This document shows, piece by piece, positions 1-8,156 of a stretch of DNA of 29,357 bases. Source of the DNA: Solirubrobacteraceae bacterium. Lineage in GTDB: Bacteria > Actinomycetota > Thermoleophilia > Solirubrobacterales > Solirubrobacteraceae. The stretch's first letter is position 1, and each line of letters starts with the position of its first letter. Location of the stretch: positions 1-29,357 of the forward strand of contig JANJUA010000249.1 in the NCBI GenBank assembly GCA_024710825.1, given 5' to 3'. Both the position numbers and the translations under genes were made by a program. The notes beneath the pieces are model-generated. The model was not told the DNA's origin, did no database searches, and was given only the letters and a program-made list of their open reading frames with translations.

Positions 1-1
1 G

Positions 2-733
2 CGCCTGACGCTCGCGCGCGGCCGCGCGCGCCCGGCGACGCGTCGCTTCGGCGCCCGCCGCCGCGGAGCGGCCGCCACCGTCCAGGGCCGCTGGGCGCTG
101 ACCTCCACGATCTTCCGCGCCGAGCCGGAGCCGGGCGCGCGACGCCGGACGCTCGCCGAGCTGCTGCTGGAGCGCTACGGCATCGTCACGCGCGAACAGG
201 TGCTCGCCGAGGGCGTCCCGGGCGGCTTCTCGACGCTCTACGACGCGCTGTCCTCGCTGGAGACGCTCGGCGTCTGCCGCCGCGGCTACTTCGTCGAGGG
301 CCTGGGAGGCGCCCAGTTCGCCCTGCCGGGCGCGGTCGAGCGCCTGCGGGCGCTGCGCGAGGTCGACGAGGCCGCGCCGCTCGTGCTCGCCGCCACCGAC
401 CCGGCGCAGCCCTACGGGGCGGCGCTGCCCTGGCCGCGGCGCGACGACGCGCGCCCGCGCCGTGTGCGCGGCGCCTACGTCGTGCTGGCGGGGGCCGAGC
501 CGGTGGTGTTCGTCGACAAGGGCGGCCGTGGACTGGCGGTGCTCGTCGACCCCGACGACGCCCGCCTGCGCCCGGCGCTCGCGGCGCTCGCCGACTTCGT
601 GCGCGGCAGCCGGGCGGTGAAGCTGTCGCTGGAGAAGGTCGACGGCGCGCCCGTCGTCGGCTCGCCGCTCGAGCCGCTGCTCGTCGAGCTCGGCTTCCGC
701 CCCGGCCCGCGGAAGCTCACGCTCAGCGCCTGA
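2..733 (+). CDS. lhr: Lhr-type ATP-dependent helicase, C-terminal part (5' end outside window)
   Basis: Partial gene. The open frame runs in from the window edge (codons from base 2) and ends at TGA 731-733, giving 243 residues. Recognisable are the stretch GRWALTSTIF, a winged-helix-like segment (LLERYGIVTREQVLAEGVPGGFSTLY, cited in part) and LETLGVCRRGYFVEGLGG. These belong to the C-terminal accessory region of Lhr superfamily 2 helicases, large proteins (about 1500 residues) that unwind DNA/RNA-DNA hybrids in repair. The ATPase motifs lie upstream of the window. The next gene is a Nei-type glycosylase, the same neighbour as in mycobacteria (lhr-nei), which supports both calls. The ATG at 200 is internal, because homologous sequence continues upstream of it. 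Confidence 0.85.
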   Translation, partial: RLTLARGRARPATRRFGARRRGAAATVQGRWALTSTIFRAEPEPGARRRTLAELLLERYGIVTREQVLAEGVPGGFSTLYDALSSLETLGVCRRGYFVEGLGGAQFALPGAVERLRALREVDEAAPLVLAATDPAQPYGAALPWPRRDDARPRRVRGAYVVLAGAEPVVFVDKGGRGLAVLVDPDDARLRPALAALADFVRGSRAVKLSLEKVDGAPVVGSPLEPLLVELGFRPGPRKLTLSA

Positions 734-773
734 GACCGGGCGATTTCTCCAGTGTGGCGGCGCGTGGCCGGCG

Positions 774-779
774 TACCCT
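774..779 (+). promoter_or_regulatory. Putative -10 hexamer (TACCCT) for nei
   Basis: TACCCT fits TANNNT and ends 12 nt before the nei ATG, in the 58-bp gap after lhr. The transcript would have a leader of about 6 nt. No -35 or Shine-Dalgarno is evident. This suggests nei can be transcribed independently of lhr. Confidence 0.35.
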
Positions 780-791
780 GAGTGGACGACC

Positions 792-1568
792 ATGCCCGAG
801 GGCGACACCATCCACCACGCGGTCCGCAGCATCCGCCCGATCCTCGAGGGCGTGGTGCCGGACGAGATCGCCACGCCGCACCCGCGCTTCCGCGCCGACC
901 GCTGGGAGGAGCGCCTGCGCGGACGCGCCGTCACGTCGGTCGACGCGCACGGCAAGCACCTGTTCCTGCGCTTCGAGGGCGAGCTGGTCATCCACTCGCA
1001 CCTGCGCATGAAGGGCAGCTGGGCGAGCTACACGGACGGCCGGCCGTGGCGGCGCTCGCCGCGCCGCGCCTGGTTCGTCGCCCGCGCCGGCCGCGGCGAG
1101 GTGGTGCAGTTCGACGGCCCGGTCCTCGAGCTGATGACCGCGGCGCGAGCCCGCGCCGACCAGCGCATCGCGGGGCTCGGCCCCGACATCCTGGCCGCCG
1201 AGTTCGACGAGGCGACCTTCCTGCGCCGGCTCCGCGCCGACGACCCGACGCGCCCGATCGGAGACGCGCTGCTCGACCAGCGGACCGTCGCCGGGATCGG
1301 GAACCTCTGGAAGGCCGAGGGCTGCTTCGCCGCCGGCGTGGACCCGTGGCGGCGGACAGGCGACGTCGACGACCGCGAGGCGCTGGCGATCATCGCCCAG
1401 ACGCGCCCGCGGATGCAGCGCTCGGCCTCGGACGGCCACCACAGGCGCTTCGAGCGGGTGTACGGCCGCGCCGGCCGGCCGTGCCCGCGCTGCGGCGCCC
1501 GCATCCGCCAGCGCGGCCAGTGGGACGACAACCGAGCGACGTTCTGGTGCCCGGGATGTCAGGAGTGA
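792..1568 (+). CDS. nei: Fpg/Nei family DNA glycosylase (endonuclease VIII type)
   Basis: Bifunctional DNA glycosylase/AP lyase for oxidised bases in base-excision repair. The protein (258 aa) begins MPEGDT: Pro2 is the expected Schiff-base nucleophile after Met removal, Glu3 the catalytic acid, and PEGDT is typical of the Nei rather than the Fpg branch. Lys55 (HGKHLFLRF) is the beta-hairpin lysine. The helix-two-turn-helix is near LLDQRTVAGIGNLW. A C-terminal zinc finger has C231-x2-C234 and C253-x2-C256, with R248 as the likely lesion-binding finger arginine. The length is normal. It lies downstream of lhr, as in mycobacteria. The ATG start is fixed by the need for Pro at position 2. It overlaps the following gene by 13 bp if that gene starts at 1556. 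Confidence 0.95.
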   Translation: MPEGDTIHHAVRSIRPILEGVVPDEIATPHPRFRADRWEERLRGRAVTSVDAHGKHLFLRFEGELVIHSHLRMKGSWASYTDGRPWRRSPRRAWFVARAGRGEVVQFDGPVLELMTAARARADQRIAGLGPDILAAEFDEATFLRRLRADDPTRPIGDALLDQRTVAGIGNLWKAEGCFAAGVDPWRRTGDVDDREALAIIAQTRPRMQRSASDGHHRRFERVYGRAGRPCPRCGARIRQRGQWDDNRATFWCPGCQE

Positions 1569-2287
1569 GCTTCCGTCGGATCGGTCACAAGGGCGCCGAC
1601 CACATCGCCCCGGGCAACACGGCGGCCTCCTTCGACGCCGCCCTCGCGCACGGCGTCGACATGATCGAGTTCGACGTCCTGTCCGAGCGCGCCGACGGCA
1701 GCGGCGAGCTGTTCCTGGCCCACGACTACACCGCCCTGGTGCCGGGACGGACCGCGACCCTCGACGAGGGGCTCGCGCACCTCGCCGGCGAGGCGTTCTC
1801 GGCGGTCGAGCTCAACGTCGACCTCAAGCTGCCCGGCTACGAGGAGCGCCTCGTCGAGGCGCTGCACCGCCACGGGCTGGTGGCCCGCTCGCTGGCGTCG
1901 ACGATGGAGGTCGCCAGCCTCGCCAAGCTGCGCGCGGTCGAGCCGGCGCTGCGGCTCGGGTGGTCGGTCCCGAAGCTGCGGCGCGACCCGTTCCGGTCTC
2001 GGGTGACCCGCGTGCCGGCGATGGCGCTCGGGGGCGCCTACCGCGCCGCGCTGCCCCGGCGGGCGGCCGCCGCGATCGCGGCGGGGCGGGTCGACGCCGT
2101 GATGGCGAACTGGCGCCTCGTCACCCCCGCGCTGGTCCGCCGCGTCCAGGCGGCCGGTGGAGAGCTCTACGCCTGGACGGTCGACGACCCACGGGTCATC
2201 GCCCGCCTCGAGGGGCTCGGTGTCGACGGCGTGACGTCCAACGATCCGCGCCTGTTCGTCGAATCGCTCGACGCGACGGCGCGCTAG
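1556..2287 (+). CDS. Glycerophosphodiester phosphodiesterase family protein
   Basis: TIM-barrel enzyme (243 aa) hydrolysing glycerophosphodiesters to glycerol-3-phosphate and an alcohol. Family landmarks are GHKGA (His11), IEFDV with metal ligands Glu38 and Asp40, LAHDY with catalytic His56, and the closing WTVDD and GVDGVTSNDP motifs. Two positions deviate: the usual PENT is PGNT (Gly20), and the third metal position, normally Glu in an LNIEIK-type strand, is Asp (LNVDLK). There is no signal peptide, so it is probably cytosolic. ATG 1556 overlaps nei by 13 bp. The alternative GTG 1565 would give a 4-bp GTGA overlap and removes only MSG. Either way translation is probably coupled to nei. Confidence 0.88.
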   Translation: MSGVSFRRIGHKGADHIAPGNTAASFDAALAHGVDMIEFDVLSERADGSGELFLAHDYTALVPGRTATLDEGLAHLAGEAFSAVELNVDLKLPGYEERLVEALHRHGLVARSLASTMEVASLAKLRAVEPALRLGWSVPKLRRDPFRSRVTRVPAMALGGAYRAALPRRAAAAIAAGRVDAVMANWRLVTPALVRRVQAAGGELYAWTVDDPRVIARLEGLGVDGVTSNDPRLFVESLDATAR

Positions 2288-2306
2288 CCGATAGAACCTC
2301 GCGATC

Positions 2307-2903
2307 ATGACGACTTCGACTCTCGCTCTCCCGCGCCGCGCGGTCCTCGCGGACGCGATCCCGGGGGACCGCGTCCGTGATGCGGCGCTGATCCTCACCG
2401 GGGCCCTCTTCATGGCCGTGATGGCGCAGATCGCCATCCCCGTGCCCGGGTCGCCGGTGCCCATCACCGGCCAGACCCTCGGGGTGGTCCTGTGCGGCGC
2501 GACGCTCGGCGCCAATCGCGGCGTGACGTCGATGCTGCTCTACGTGGCGATGGGCCTGTTCCTGCCGGTCTACTCCGACGGCGGCAGCGGCTTCGAGCAC
2601 CTGTGGGGCGCGACCGGCGGCTACATCATCGGCTTCGTCCTCGCCACGTACGCGGTCGGCTGGCTGGCGGAGCGCGGGGCGGACCGGCGTGTCGCCGTCG
2701 CCTTCGCGTCGTTCGTCGTCGGGCAGCTGATCGTGTTCGGCATCGGCGTGCCGTGGCTGAAGGTCTGGGCCGACGGCAGCTGGGCGAACGCCATCCACGA
2801 CGGGTTCACGATCTTCATCGTGGGCGGCCTGGTGAAGGCCGCGGTCGCCGCGGCGATCGTTCCGGGCGCCTGGCGGTTCGTCCGCAAGCTCGAAGAGCGC
2901 TAG
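2307..2903 (+). CDS. bioY: BioY family biotin transporter (ECF S-component)
   Basis: Integral membrane biotin-binding protein of 198 aa, the usual BioY length, with about six hydrophobic segments. Family features are GALFMAVMAQIAIPVPGSPVPIT, cited here only as the IPVPGSPVPIT strand, then GQTLGVVLCGATLG and the periplasmic GATGGYIIGF region. No EcfA/EcfT energising genes or biotin synthesis genes are next to it, so it either works alone or uses a shared ECF module elsewhere. No BirA/BioR-like operator is obvious upstream. GAACCT ends 7 nt before the ATG and may be a weak -10 for a leaderless transcript. Its stop shares a CTAG with the stop of the convergent gene. Confidence 0.93.
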   Translation: MTTSTLALPRRAVLADAIPGDRVRDAALILTGALFMAVMAQIAIPVPGSPVPITGQTLGVVLCGATLGANRGVTSMLLYVAMGLFLPVYSDGGSGFEHLWGATGGYIIGFVLATYAVGWLAERGADRRVAVAFASFVVGQLIVFGIGVPWLKVWADGSWANAIHDGFTIFIVGGLVKAAVAAAIVPGAWRFVRKLEER

Positions 2904-3391
2904 CCGGCGCGCAGCCTGCAGGTCGCCGCGGAGTAGCCTTTCGGGTCGCTGCCCGCGGCCGACCTGTGTCCGGCGCGCGTGCGCCGCGACAGCCCCTTCA
3001 CGACCCGCCCGCGGCGGCGCCACTCGAAGCGCACTATCCCGCGCAGCAGCTGAGGCGAGCCCGCCTGCGGCTCCTCGTAGCGGAAGATCCGGCCGGTCTC
3101 GCGCACCCCGCTCGAGCGGCCGACGCGCACGAAGCCCGAGTCGCCACCCTCGACGAGGTTGTGCCAGAGGCCGTCGGCGGGGTCGCGCCACTGCACGCGG
3201 AAGCGGACGAACATCCGCTCGCCCTTGCGCCCCCTGCCGGGCATCGACGCCCGGATGCCGATGGCGTTCGGGTGCTTGGCGGTGTCGCACACGTTGACCG
3301 TCGCCCACGGCTGGGGGCGCTCGGCCGCCGAGCCCTCGGAGACGAGCAGCACGACGGCGAGCAGGGCGCAGACGGCGGCGGCGCGGGCCAT
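2900..3391 (-). CDS. Small secreted protein of unknown function
   Basis: 163 aa, not recognised. Residues 1-22 form a Sec signal peptide: MARAAAV, a hydrophobic core AVCALLAVVLLV, and a likely AxA-type site near SAA. The mature protein is basic and beta-rich in appearance (FVRFRVQWRD, IVRFEWRRRGRVV) and has exactly two cysteines, C35 and C158, near its two ends, which could form a disulfide. Repeated short hydrophobic strands suggest an Ig-like or jelly-roll fold, but this is a guess. TAAGGT sits 6 nt before the ATG and no Shine-Dalgarno is visible, consistent with a leaderless transcript divergent from the Crp-type gene. Confidence 0.7.
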   Translation of the reverse strand: MARAAAVCALLAVVLLVSEGSAAERPQPWATVNVCDTAKHPNAIGIRASMPGRGRKGERMFVRFRVQWRDPADGLWHNLVEGGDSGFVRVGRSSGVRETGRIFRYEEPQAGSPQLLRGIVRFEWRRRGRVVKGLSRRTRAGHRSAAGSDPKGYSAATCRLRAG

Positions 3392-3397
3392 CGAGGC

Positions 3398-3403
3398 ACC
3401 TTA
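3398..3403 (-). promoter_or_regulatory. Putative -10 (TAAGGT) placing transcription start at the ATG
   Basis: Read on the minus strand, TAAGGT is followed by six bases and then the ATG at 3391. With a normal -10 to +1 distance the transcript starts at the A of ATG. No Shine-Dalgarno precedes this start. Confidence 0.4.
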
Positions 3404-3480
3404 GTGGCTCGTCGCGCCGCATCCGCCGACCCGCACGAGGCGAGCCGTCGGCGGGCCGGCCTGGCATCCTGCTTGTCCTG

Positions 3481-4176
3481 ATGGGGGCGACTACCGAGGA
3501 GTCCGTGGCGCTGCTGCAGGGCGTGCCGGTGTTCGACGGGCTGACCGATCCGGACCTGGTCCGGATCGGGCGGCTGGCCGTTCCGCACGCGTTCCCGCCC
3601 GGGCACGTCGTCTTCCGCGAGGGCGACTCCAGCGACACCTGCTACCTCGTTGCGCGTGGTCATGCGCGGGCGATCCGCGAGCACCCGGACGGCCGCGTCA
3701 TCACGCTCGCGCAGTTCGGCCCCGGCGACATCTTCGGCGAGCTGGCGATGTTCGACGACGAACGGCGGTCCGCGACGGTGGAGGCGCTCGACGACCTGCA
3801 TGTCGTCGCCATCGCCGGGGCGGACTTCCGGCGGCTGCTCCAGGAGCACGCGGCGATGACGGTCAAGCTCGTCGTCTCGCTCGGCCGCCGGCTGCGCGAG
3901 GCGAACGAGCGCCTGACCCGCCAGAGCTTCCAGACGGTGCAGAGCCGCGTCGCGACGGTCCTCGCCGGCCTCGTCGAGGACGCCCAGCGGGAGGGCGCGG
4001 GCCGCCACGACGTCCTCGTCACCGTGACGCAGGCCGACGTCGCCAAGCTCGCCGGCTCCTCCCGCGAGTCGGCCAGCCGGTTCCTCGCCGTCCTCGAGCG
4101 CGCCGGGGTCGTCACCCAGGGTCGCGGCCGGCTGACCGTCCACGACCCCGACGCGCTCGGCGGCTATGTCTACTGA
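3481..4176 (+). CDS. Crp/Fnr family transcriptional regulator
   Basis: 231 aa in two domains. Residues 12-125 form a cyclic-nucleotide-binding barrel whose phosphate-binding cassette reads FGELAMFDDERRSATVEA: G86, E87, R96 and S97 match the cAMP-contact residues of Crp, so cyclic nucleotide binding is likely and an Fe-S (Fnr) role unlikely, as there is no cysteine cluster. A long dimerisation helix (125-160) leads to a winged helix-turn-helix (about 180-225) with recognition helix SSRESASRFL. It reads into a Nudix gene with an 11-bp overlap, so the two are co-translated. CATCCT ends 10 nt upstream and could be a weak -10. The targets are unknown. Confidence 0.92.
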   Translation: MGATTEESVALLQGVPVFDGLTDPDLVRIGRLAVPHAFPPGHVVFREGDSSDTCYLVARGHARAIREHPDGRVITLAQFGPGDIFGELAMFDDERRSATVEALDDLHVVAIAGADFRRLLQEHAAMTVKLVVSLGRRLREANERLTRQSFQTVQSRVATVLAGLVEDAQREGAGRHDVLVTVTQADVAKLAGSSRESASRFLAVLERAGVVTQGRGRLTVHDPDALGGYVY

Positions 4177-4582
4177 GCTGTCCGCGGGCGGCGTGGTGGT
4201 CCGCGGCGAGGAGACGATCGTCATCGTCCCGACGCGCCGCGCCGCGAACGGGCGCGCCGTGCTGGCGCTGCCCAAGGGCCACATCGACCCGGGCGAGACG
4301 CCCGCGCAGGCCGCGGAGCGGGAGGTCCGCGAGGAGGCCGGCGTCGAGGCGAACCTGGTCGAGAAGCTCGGCGACGTGCGCTACTTCTACCAGCGCGACG
4401 GGCGCCGGATCGCGAAGGTCGTCGCGTTCTTCCTCTTCGACTACCGCGCGGGCGATCCGGCCGATCACGACGCCGAGGTGGAGATCGCGCGCTGGATGCC
4501 GATGGGCAACGCGCTGCGAGAGCTCAGCTATCGGGGCGAGCGCGAGATGGTGAAGCGGGCGCTGACCCGCGTGCGTCGCTAG
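4166..4582 (+). CDS. Nudix hydrolase
   Basis: 138 aa, a single Nudix domain hydrolysing a nucleoside-diphosphate-linked substrate. The complete Nudix box is present: G38, E44, then R52-E53-V-R-E56-E57-x-G59-V60 (GX5EX7REUXEEXGU). The opening strand LSAGGVVVRG and LALPKGHIDPGE resemble small actinobacterial Nudix proteins of the Ap4A/MutT-like group, but the substrate cannot be read from the sequence. The start overlaps the end of the Crp-type gene by 11 bp, suggesting translational coupling and a linked function, perhaps nucleotide turnover in the same response. This link is inference. Confidence 0.93.
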   Translation: MSTELSAGGVVVRGEETIVIVPTRRAANGRAVLALPKGHIDPGETPAQAAEREVREEAGVEANLVEKLGDVRYFYQRDGRRIAKVVAFFLFDYRAGDPADHDAEVEIARWMPMGNALRELSYRGEREMVKRALTRVRR

Positions 4583-4585
4583 AGT
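4580..4585 (+). promoter_or_regulatory. Putative -10 (TAGAGT) for the ASCH gene
   Basis: TAGAGT overlaps the TAG stop of the Nudix gene and ends 9 nt before the GTG at 4595, giving a leader of about 3 nt. The 12-bp intergenic gap has no Shine-Dalgarno. Confidence 0.35.
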
Positions 4586-4594
4586 CCCCGCTGC

Positions 4595-4993
4595 GTGCAG
4601 GTCCTCAACTTCTACTCGCGAATCTTCGCCGACCAGCTCAAGCGCGGCCGCAAGACCGCCACGATCCGTCTCGGCGACAAGTCCCACAAGTACCGCAAGA
4701 ACCAGCTCGTCCTGGTCACCATCGGCTACCAGTACTCGCCGCGCGAGCGGATCTTCGAGGCGGTCATCGACCAGGTGGAGGTCAAGCGGCTGCGGGAGCT
4801 GTCGCCGCGCGACATCGAGCACGACAACCCGGAGTTCCGCCGCCACGAGGAGATGATCCACTTCCTCGAGCAGATCTACGGGCGCGCGGTGACGATGGAG
4901 GACGAGGTCACGGTCGTGCGCTTCAGCCAGATCGTCGACTCGCCGCCGGAGTACACCGACCGCAAGCTCGGCATCGGCGGCGCCCAGAACTAG
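4595..4993 (+). CDS. ASCH-domain protein
   Basis: 132 aa. The N-terminal half carries the ASCH (PUA-like) signature, G18-R-K-T-A-T-I-R-L-G27, followed by a basic segment GDKSHKYRKNQ and a beta-strand VLVTIGY, as in ASCH proteins that bind RNA or act on modified nucleosides. It is mostly one domain, followed by a helical stretch (RRHEEMIHFLEQIYG). No catalytic assignment is made. The start is GTG; no earlier in-frame start makes sense because the stop of the Nudix gene lies 12 bp upstream. It may form a unit with the Crp and Nudix genes but seems to have its own -10. Its TAG lies within the CTAG shared with the convergent membrane-protein gene. Confidence 0.8.
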   Translation: MQVLNFYSRIFADQLKRGRKTATIRLGDKSHKYRKNQLVLVTIGYQYSPRERIFEAVIDQVEVKRLRELSPRDIEHDNPEFRRHEEMIHFLEQIYGRAVTMEDEVTVVRFSQIVDSPPEYTDRKLGIGGAQN

Positions 4994-6009
4994 GTCCGCT
5001 CGCCGGCGGCGATCCGGTTCAGCGTGAAGAGCAGGAGCACGTCGACGGCCAACCCGAAGACGGCGCCGAACTGCGACTCGACGAACGAGAAGACGCTCGT
5101 CACGAAGATCGCGACGAGCAGCGCGCGCTCGAACAGGCGGTAGGCGCCGGGCCGGTCGCCGCCGAGCAGCCGGCGGATGCCGACCCAGACGAGCACGCCG
5201 GAGACCGAGGACGAGGCGAGCGTCGCCCAGTTGACGAACGAGAGGTCGGAGAGCTCGTCGCCGCCGCGCTGCGTCACGACCGAGGCGACCAGCTCGACGC
5301 TGCCGAGCAGCCACAGGACACCCCAGGCGCCGATGACCCAGCACACCGCGTTCGGGAAGCGCTCGACCAGCTCGAGGTACCGCGCGCGTACCGCGGCGGC
5401 GGCGCGGTCCAGGCGTGTCGGCGGACGGCTGGGCAGCGCGTCGACCTGGGCGAGCAGGCCGCGCGTCTCGGCGACGAACGGGTCGCTGTGGCCGGCCTGG
5501 TCGAGCAGAGCGAGCGCCTGGGCGCGACCGCGCTCGTCGAGGTCGCCGGTCGCGGCCGAGCTGAGCAGCGCGATGGCGTTGGCCAGAGACTCCTCGGGCG
5601 TGAGCCCGCGGCGCCGCTCGAGCATGCGGATGAGCAGGAAGATCCCGACGAAGACGAGGTAGATCAGCGCCGCGGCCGGCTTGTAGAAGTAGTTGTTGTC
5701 CGACGTGATGAACTTGCCCAGCTCGTCGATGAAGAAGCCGAAGCCGACGCCGCCCACGATGGCGGCCGGCGTCTTGATCGAGCGGTTGAGCAGCACCAGC
5801 AGCAGCCCGATCGCCAGCGCCATGAAGATGCCGCCGTAGAGCAGGTGGGCGATGTGCAGGCCGCCGCCGCCGAGCTGCGGGTAGTTCGTCAGCCAGAGCT
5901 GCGTGCGGATGATGAGGACCGTCGCGACGCCCGCGACGAAGAAGGCCTGCAGGAGCGCGCCGAAGGAGGCGTCGCGGGTGGGCTGGGGGATGACGCGCCG
6001 GAGGATCAC
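4990..6009 (-). CDS. Conserved membrane protein of unknown function
   Basis: 339 aa from GTG 6009. There are two hydrophobic blocks: about residues 15-36, 55-76, 82-98 and 112-130, then after a soluble helical region (135-215) about 222-245, 260-281 and 295-330. A conserved-looking patch lies in the N-terminal block: [11 protein letters not shown] (His52, His55) and [12 protein letters not shown] (Asp95, Glu96, Lys99), polar residues in or next to membrane helices. No known catalytic family is recognised. I prefer GTG 6009 because TAGCGT ends exactly 7 nt before it. The frame also extends to a TTG at 6045, but that would place the first CIRCE operator directly against the start and has no ribosome-binding site. 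Confidence 0.75.
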   Translation of the reverse strand: MILRRVIPQPTRDASFGALLQAFFVAGVATVLIIRTQLWLTNYPQLGGGGLHIAHLLYGGIFMALAIGLLLVLLNRSIKTPAAIVGGVGFGFFIDELGKFITSDNNYFYKPAAALIYLVFVGIFLLIRMLERRRGLTPEESLANAIALLSSAATGDLDERGRAQALALLDQAGHSDPFVAETRGLLAQVDALPSRPPTRLDRAAAAVRARYLELVERFPNAVCWVIGAWGVLWLLGSVELVASVVTQRGGDELSDLSFVNWATLASSSVSGVLVWVGIRRLLGGDRPGAYRLFERALLVAIFVTSVFSFVESQFGAVFGLAVDVLLLFTLNRIAAGERT

Positions 6010-6016
6010 GACGGCG

Positions 6017-6022
6017 ACGCTA
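6017..6022 (-). promoter_or_regulatory. Putative -10 (TAGCGT) for the membrane-protein gene
   Basis: On the minus strand TAGCGT is followed by seven bases and the GTG at 6009. The same spacing occurs at many other starts here. It decides the choice of start for this gene. Confidence 0.35.
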
Positions 6023-6049
6023 CTGAGCAGCCCAGTCGTGAACAAGCCG

Positions 6050-6076
6050 TTGGCGCTCTTGTGCGGAGAGTGCCGA
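6050..6076. promoter_or_regulatory. CIRCE operator 1 (HrcA site), upstream copy
   Basis: TTGGCGCTC, nine bases, GAGTGCCGA. The arms follow the CIRCE consensus TTAGCACTC-N9-GAGTGCTAA with the exact N9 spacing; the two arms differ from perfect symmetry at two positions. It overlaps the proposed groES -35 region, where bound HrcA would block RNA polymerase. Confidence 0.8.
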
Positions 6077-6088
6077 CGTTGCTACGAT
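6059..6088 (+). promoter_or_regulatory. Putative groESL promoter
   Basis: TTGTGC (6059-6064), 18-bp spacer, TACGAT (6083-6088). Transcription would start near 6095, just before the second CIRCE. The promoter lies between and partly under the two CIRCE operators, as expected for HrcA repression. Leader length to groES is about 57 nt. Confidence 0.55.
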
Positions 6089-6099
6089 CCGCCCCGCGA

Positions 6100-6126
6100 T
6101 TGGCACTCTCCAAGGTCGAGTGCCAG
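6100..6126. promoter_or_regulatory. CIRCE operator 2 (HrcA site), promoter-proximal copy
   Basis: TTGGCACTC, nine bases, GAGTGCCAG. The inner eight bases of each arm (TGGCACTC / GAGTGCCA) are perfectly complementary and the spacer is exactly nine. It starts precisely 50 bp after the first copy. It covers the predicted transcription start and early leader of groESL and would form a stem in the mRNA. Confidence 0.92.
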
Positions 6127-6151
6127 CAGTCCTATCGGAGGTAGCTACGAC

Positions 6152-6442
6152 ATGAAGCTCAAGCCCTTGGGCGATCGTCTGATCGTGCAGGCGATCGAGG
6201 AGGAGGCGACGACCGCCAGCGGTCTCGTCCTGCCCGACACCGCCAAGGAGAAGCCGCAGAAGGGCAAGGTCATCGCCGTCGGCGACGGCCGCTTCGACGA
6301 GGACGGCGAGAAGCGCATCCCGCTCGACGTCGCCGAGGGCGATGAGGTCCTGTACTCGAAGTACGGCGGCACCGAGATCAAGGTCGACGGCGAGGATCTG
6401 CTGGTCCTCCGCGAGTCCGACGTCCTCGCCAAGGTCCTCTAG
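6152..6442 (+). CDS. groES: Co-chaperonin GroES
   Basis: 96 aa, the normal length. The start is [11 protein letters not shown], the mobile loop follows around residues 17-34 ([19 protein letters not shown], cited as [10 protein letters not shown]), and then [10 protein letters not shown] and [14 protein letters not shown]. It forms the heptameric lid for GroEL. The start is fixed by homology and by a strong Shine-Dalgarno GGAGG at 6137-6141, ten bases before the ATG. It is the first gene of a groES-groEL operon controlled by two CIRCE operators, so expression should rise on heat or misfolding stress through HrcA. Confidence 0.99.
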   Translation: MKLKPLGDRLIVQAIEEEATTASGLVLPDTAKEKPQKGKVIAVGDGRFDEDGEKRIPLDVAEGDEVLYSKYGGTEIKVDGEDLLVLRESDVLAKVL

Positions 6443-6457
6443 GAGAAGAACGAGAAC

Positions 6458-8086
<1,629 letters not shown>

Positions 8087-8115
8087 GCGGTCCGCGAGGA
8101 CAGCCGACGTACTCC

Positions 8116-8141
8116 GAGGGCCCGGCATCCGCCGGGCCCTC
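8116..8141 (+). terminator. Strong hairpin terminator after groEL
   Basis: GAGGGCCCGGC, loop ATCC, GCCGGGCCCTC: a perfect 11-bp stem with a 4-nt loop, 29 bp after the groEL stop and 15 bp before the end of the convergent protease gene. There is no T-run, as is usual in high-GC actinobacteria. It can serve both strands. Confidence 0.85.
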
Positions 8142-8156
8142 GTGCGTCCGGGCCCG

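Noticed and set aside
6010..6045. N-terminal extension of the membrane protein to a TTG start at 6045
   Set aside because: No ribosome-binding site, no -10 at a suitable distance, and the CIRCE operator would lie against the start codon. GTG 6009 has TAGCGT seven bases upstream.
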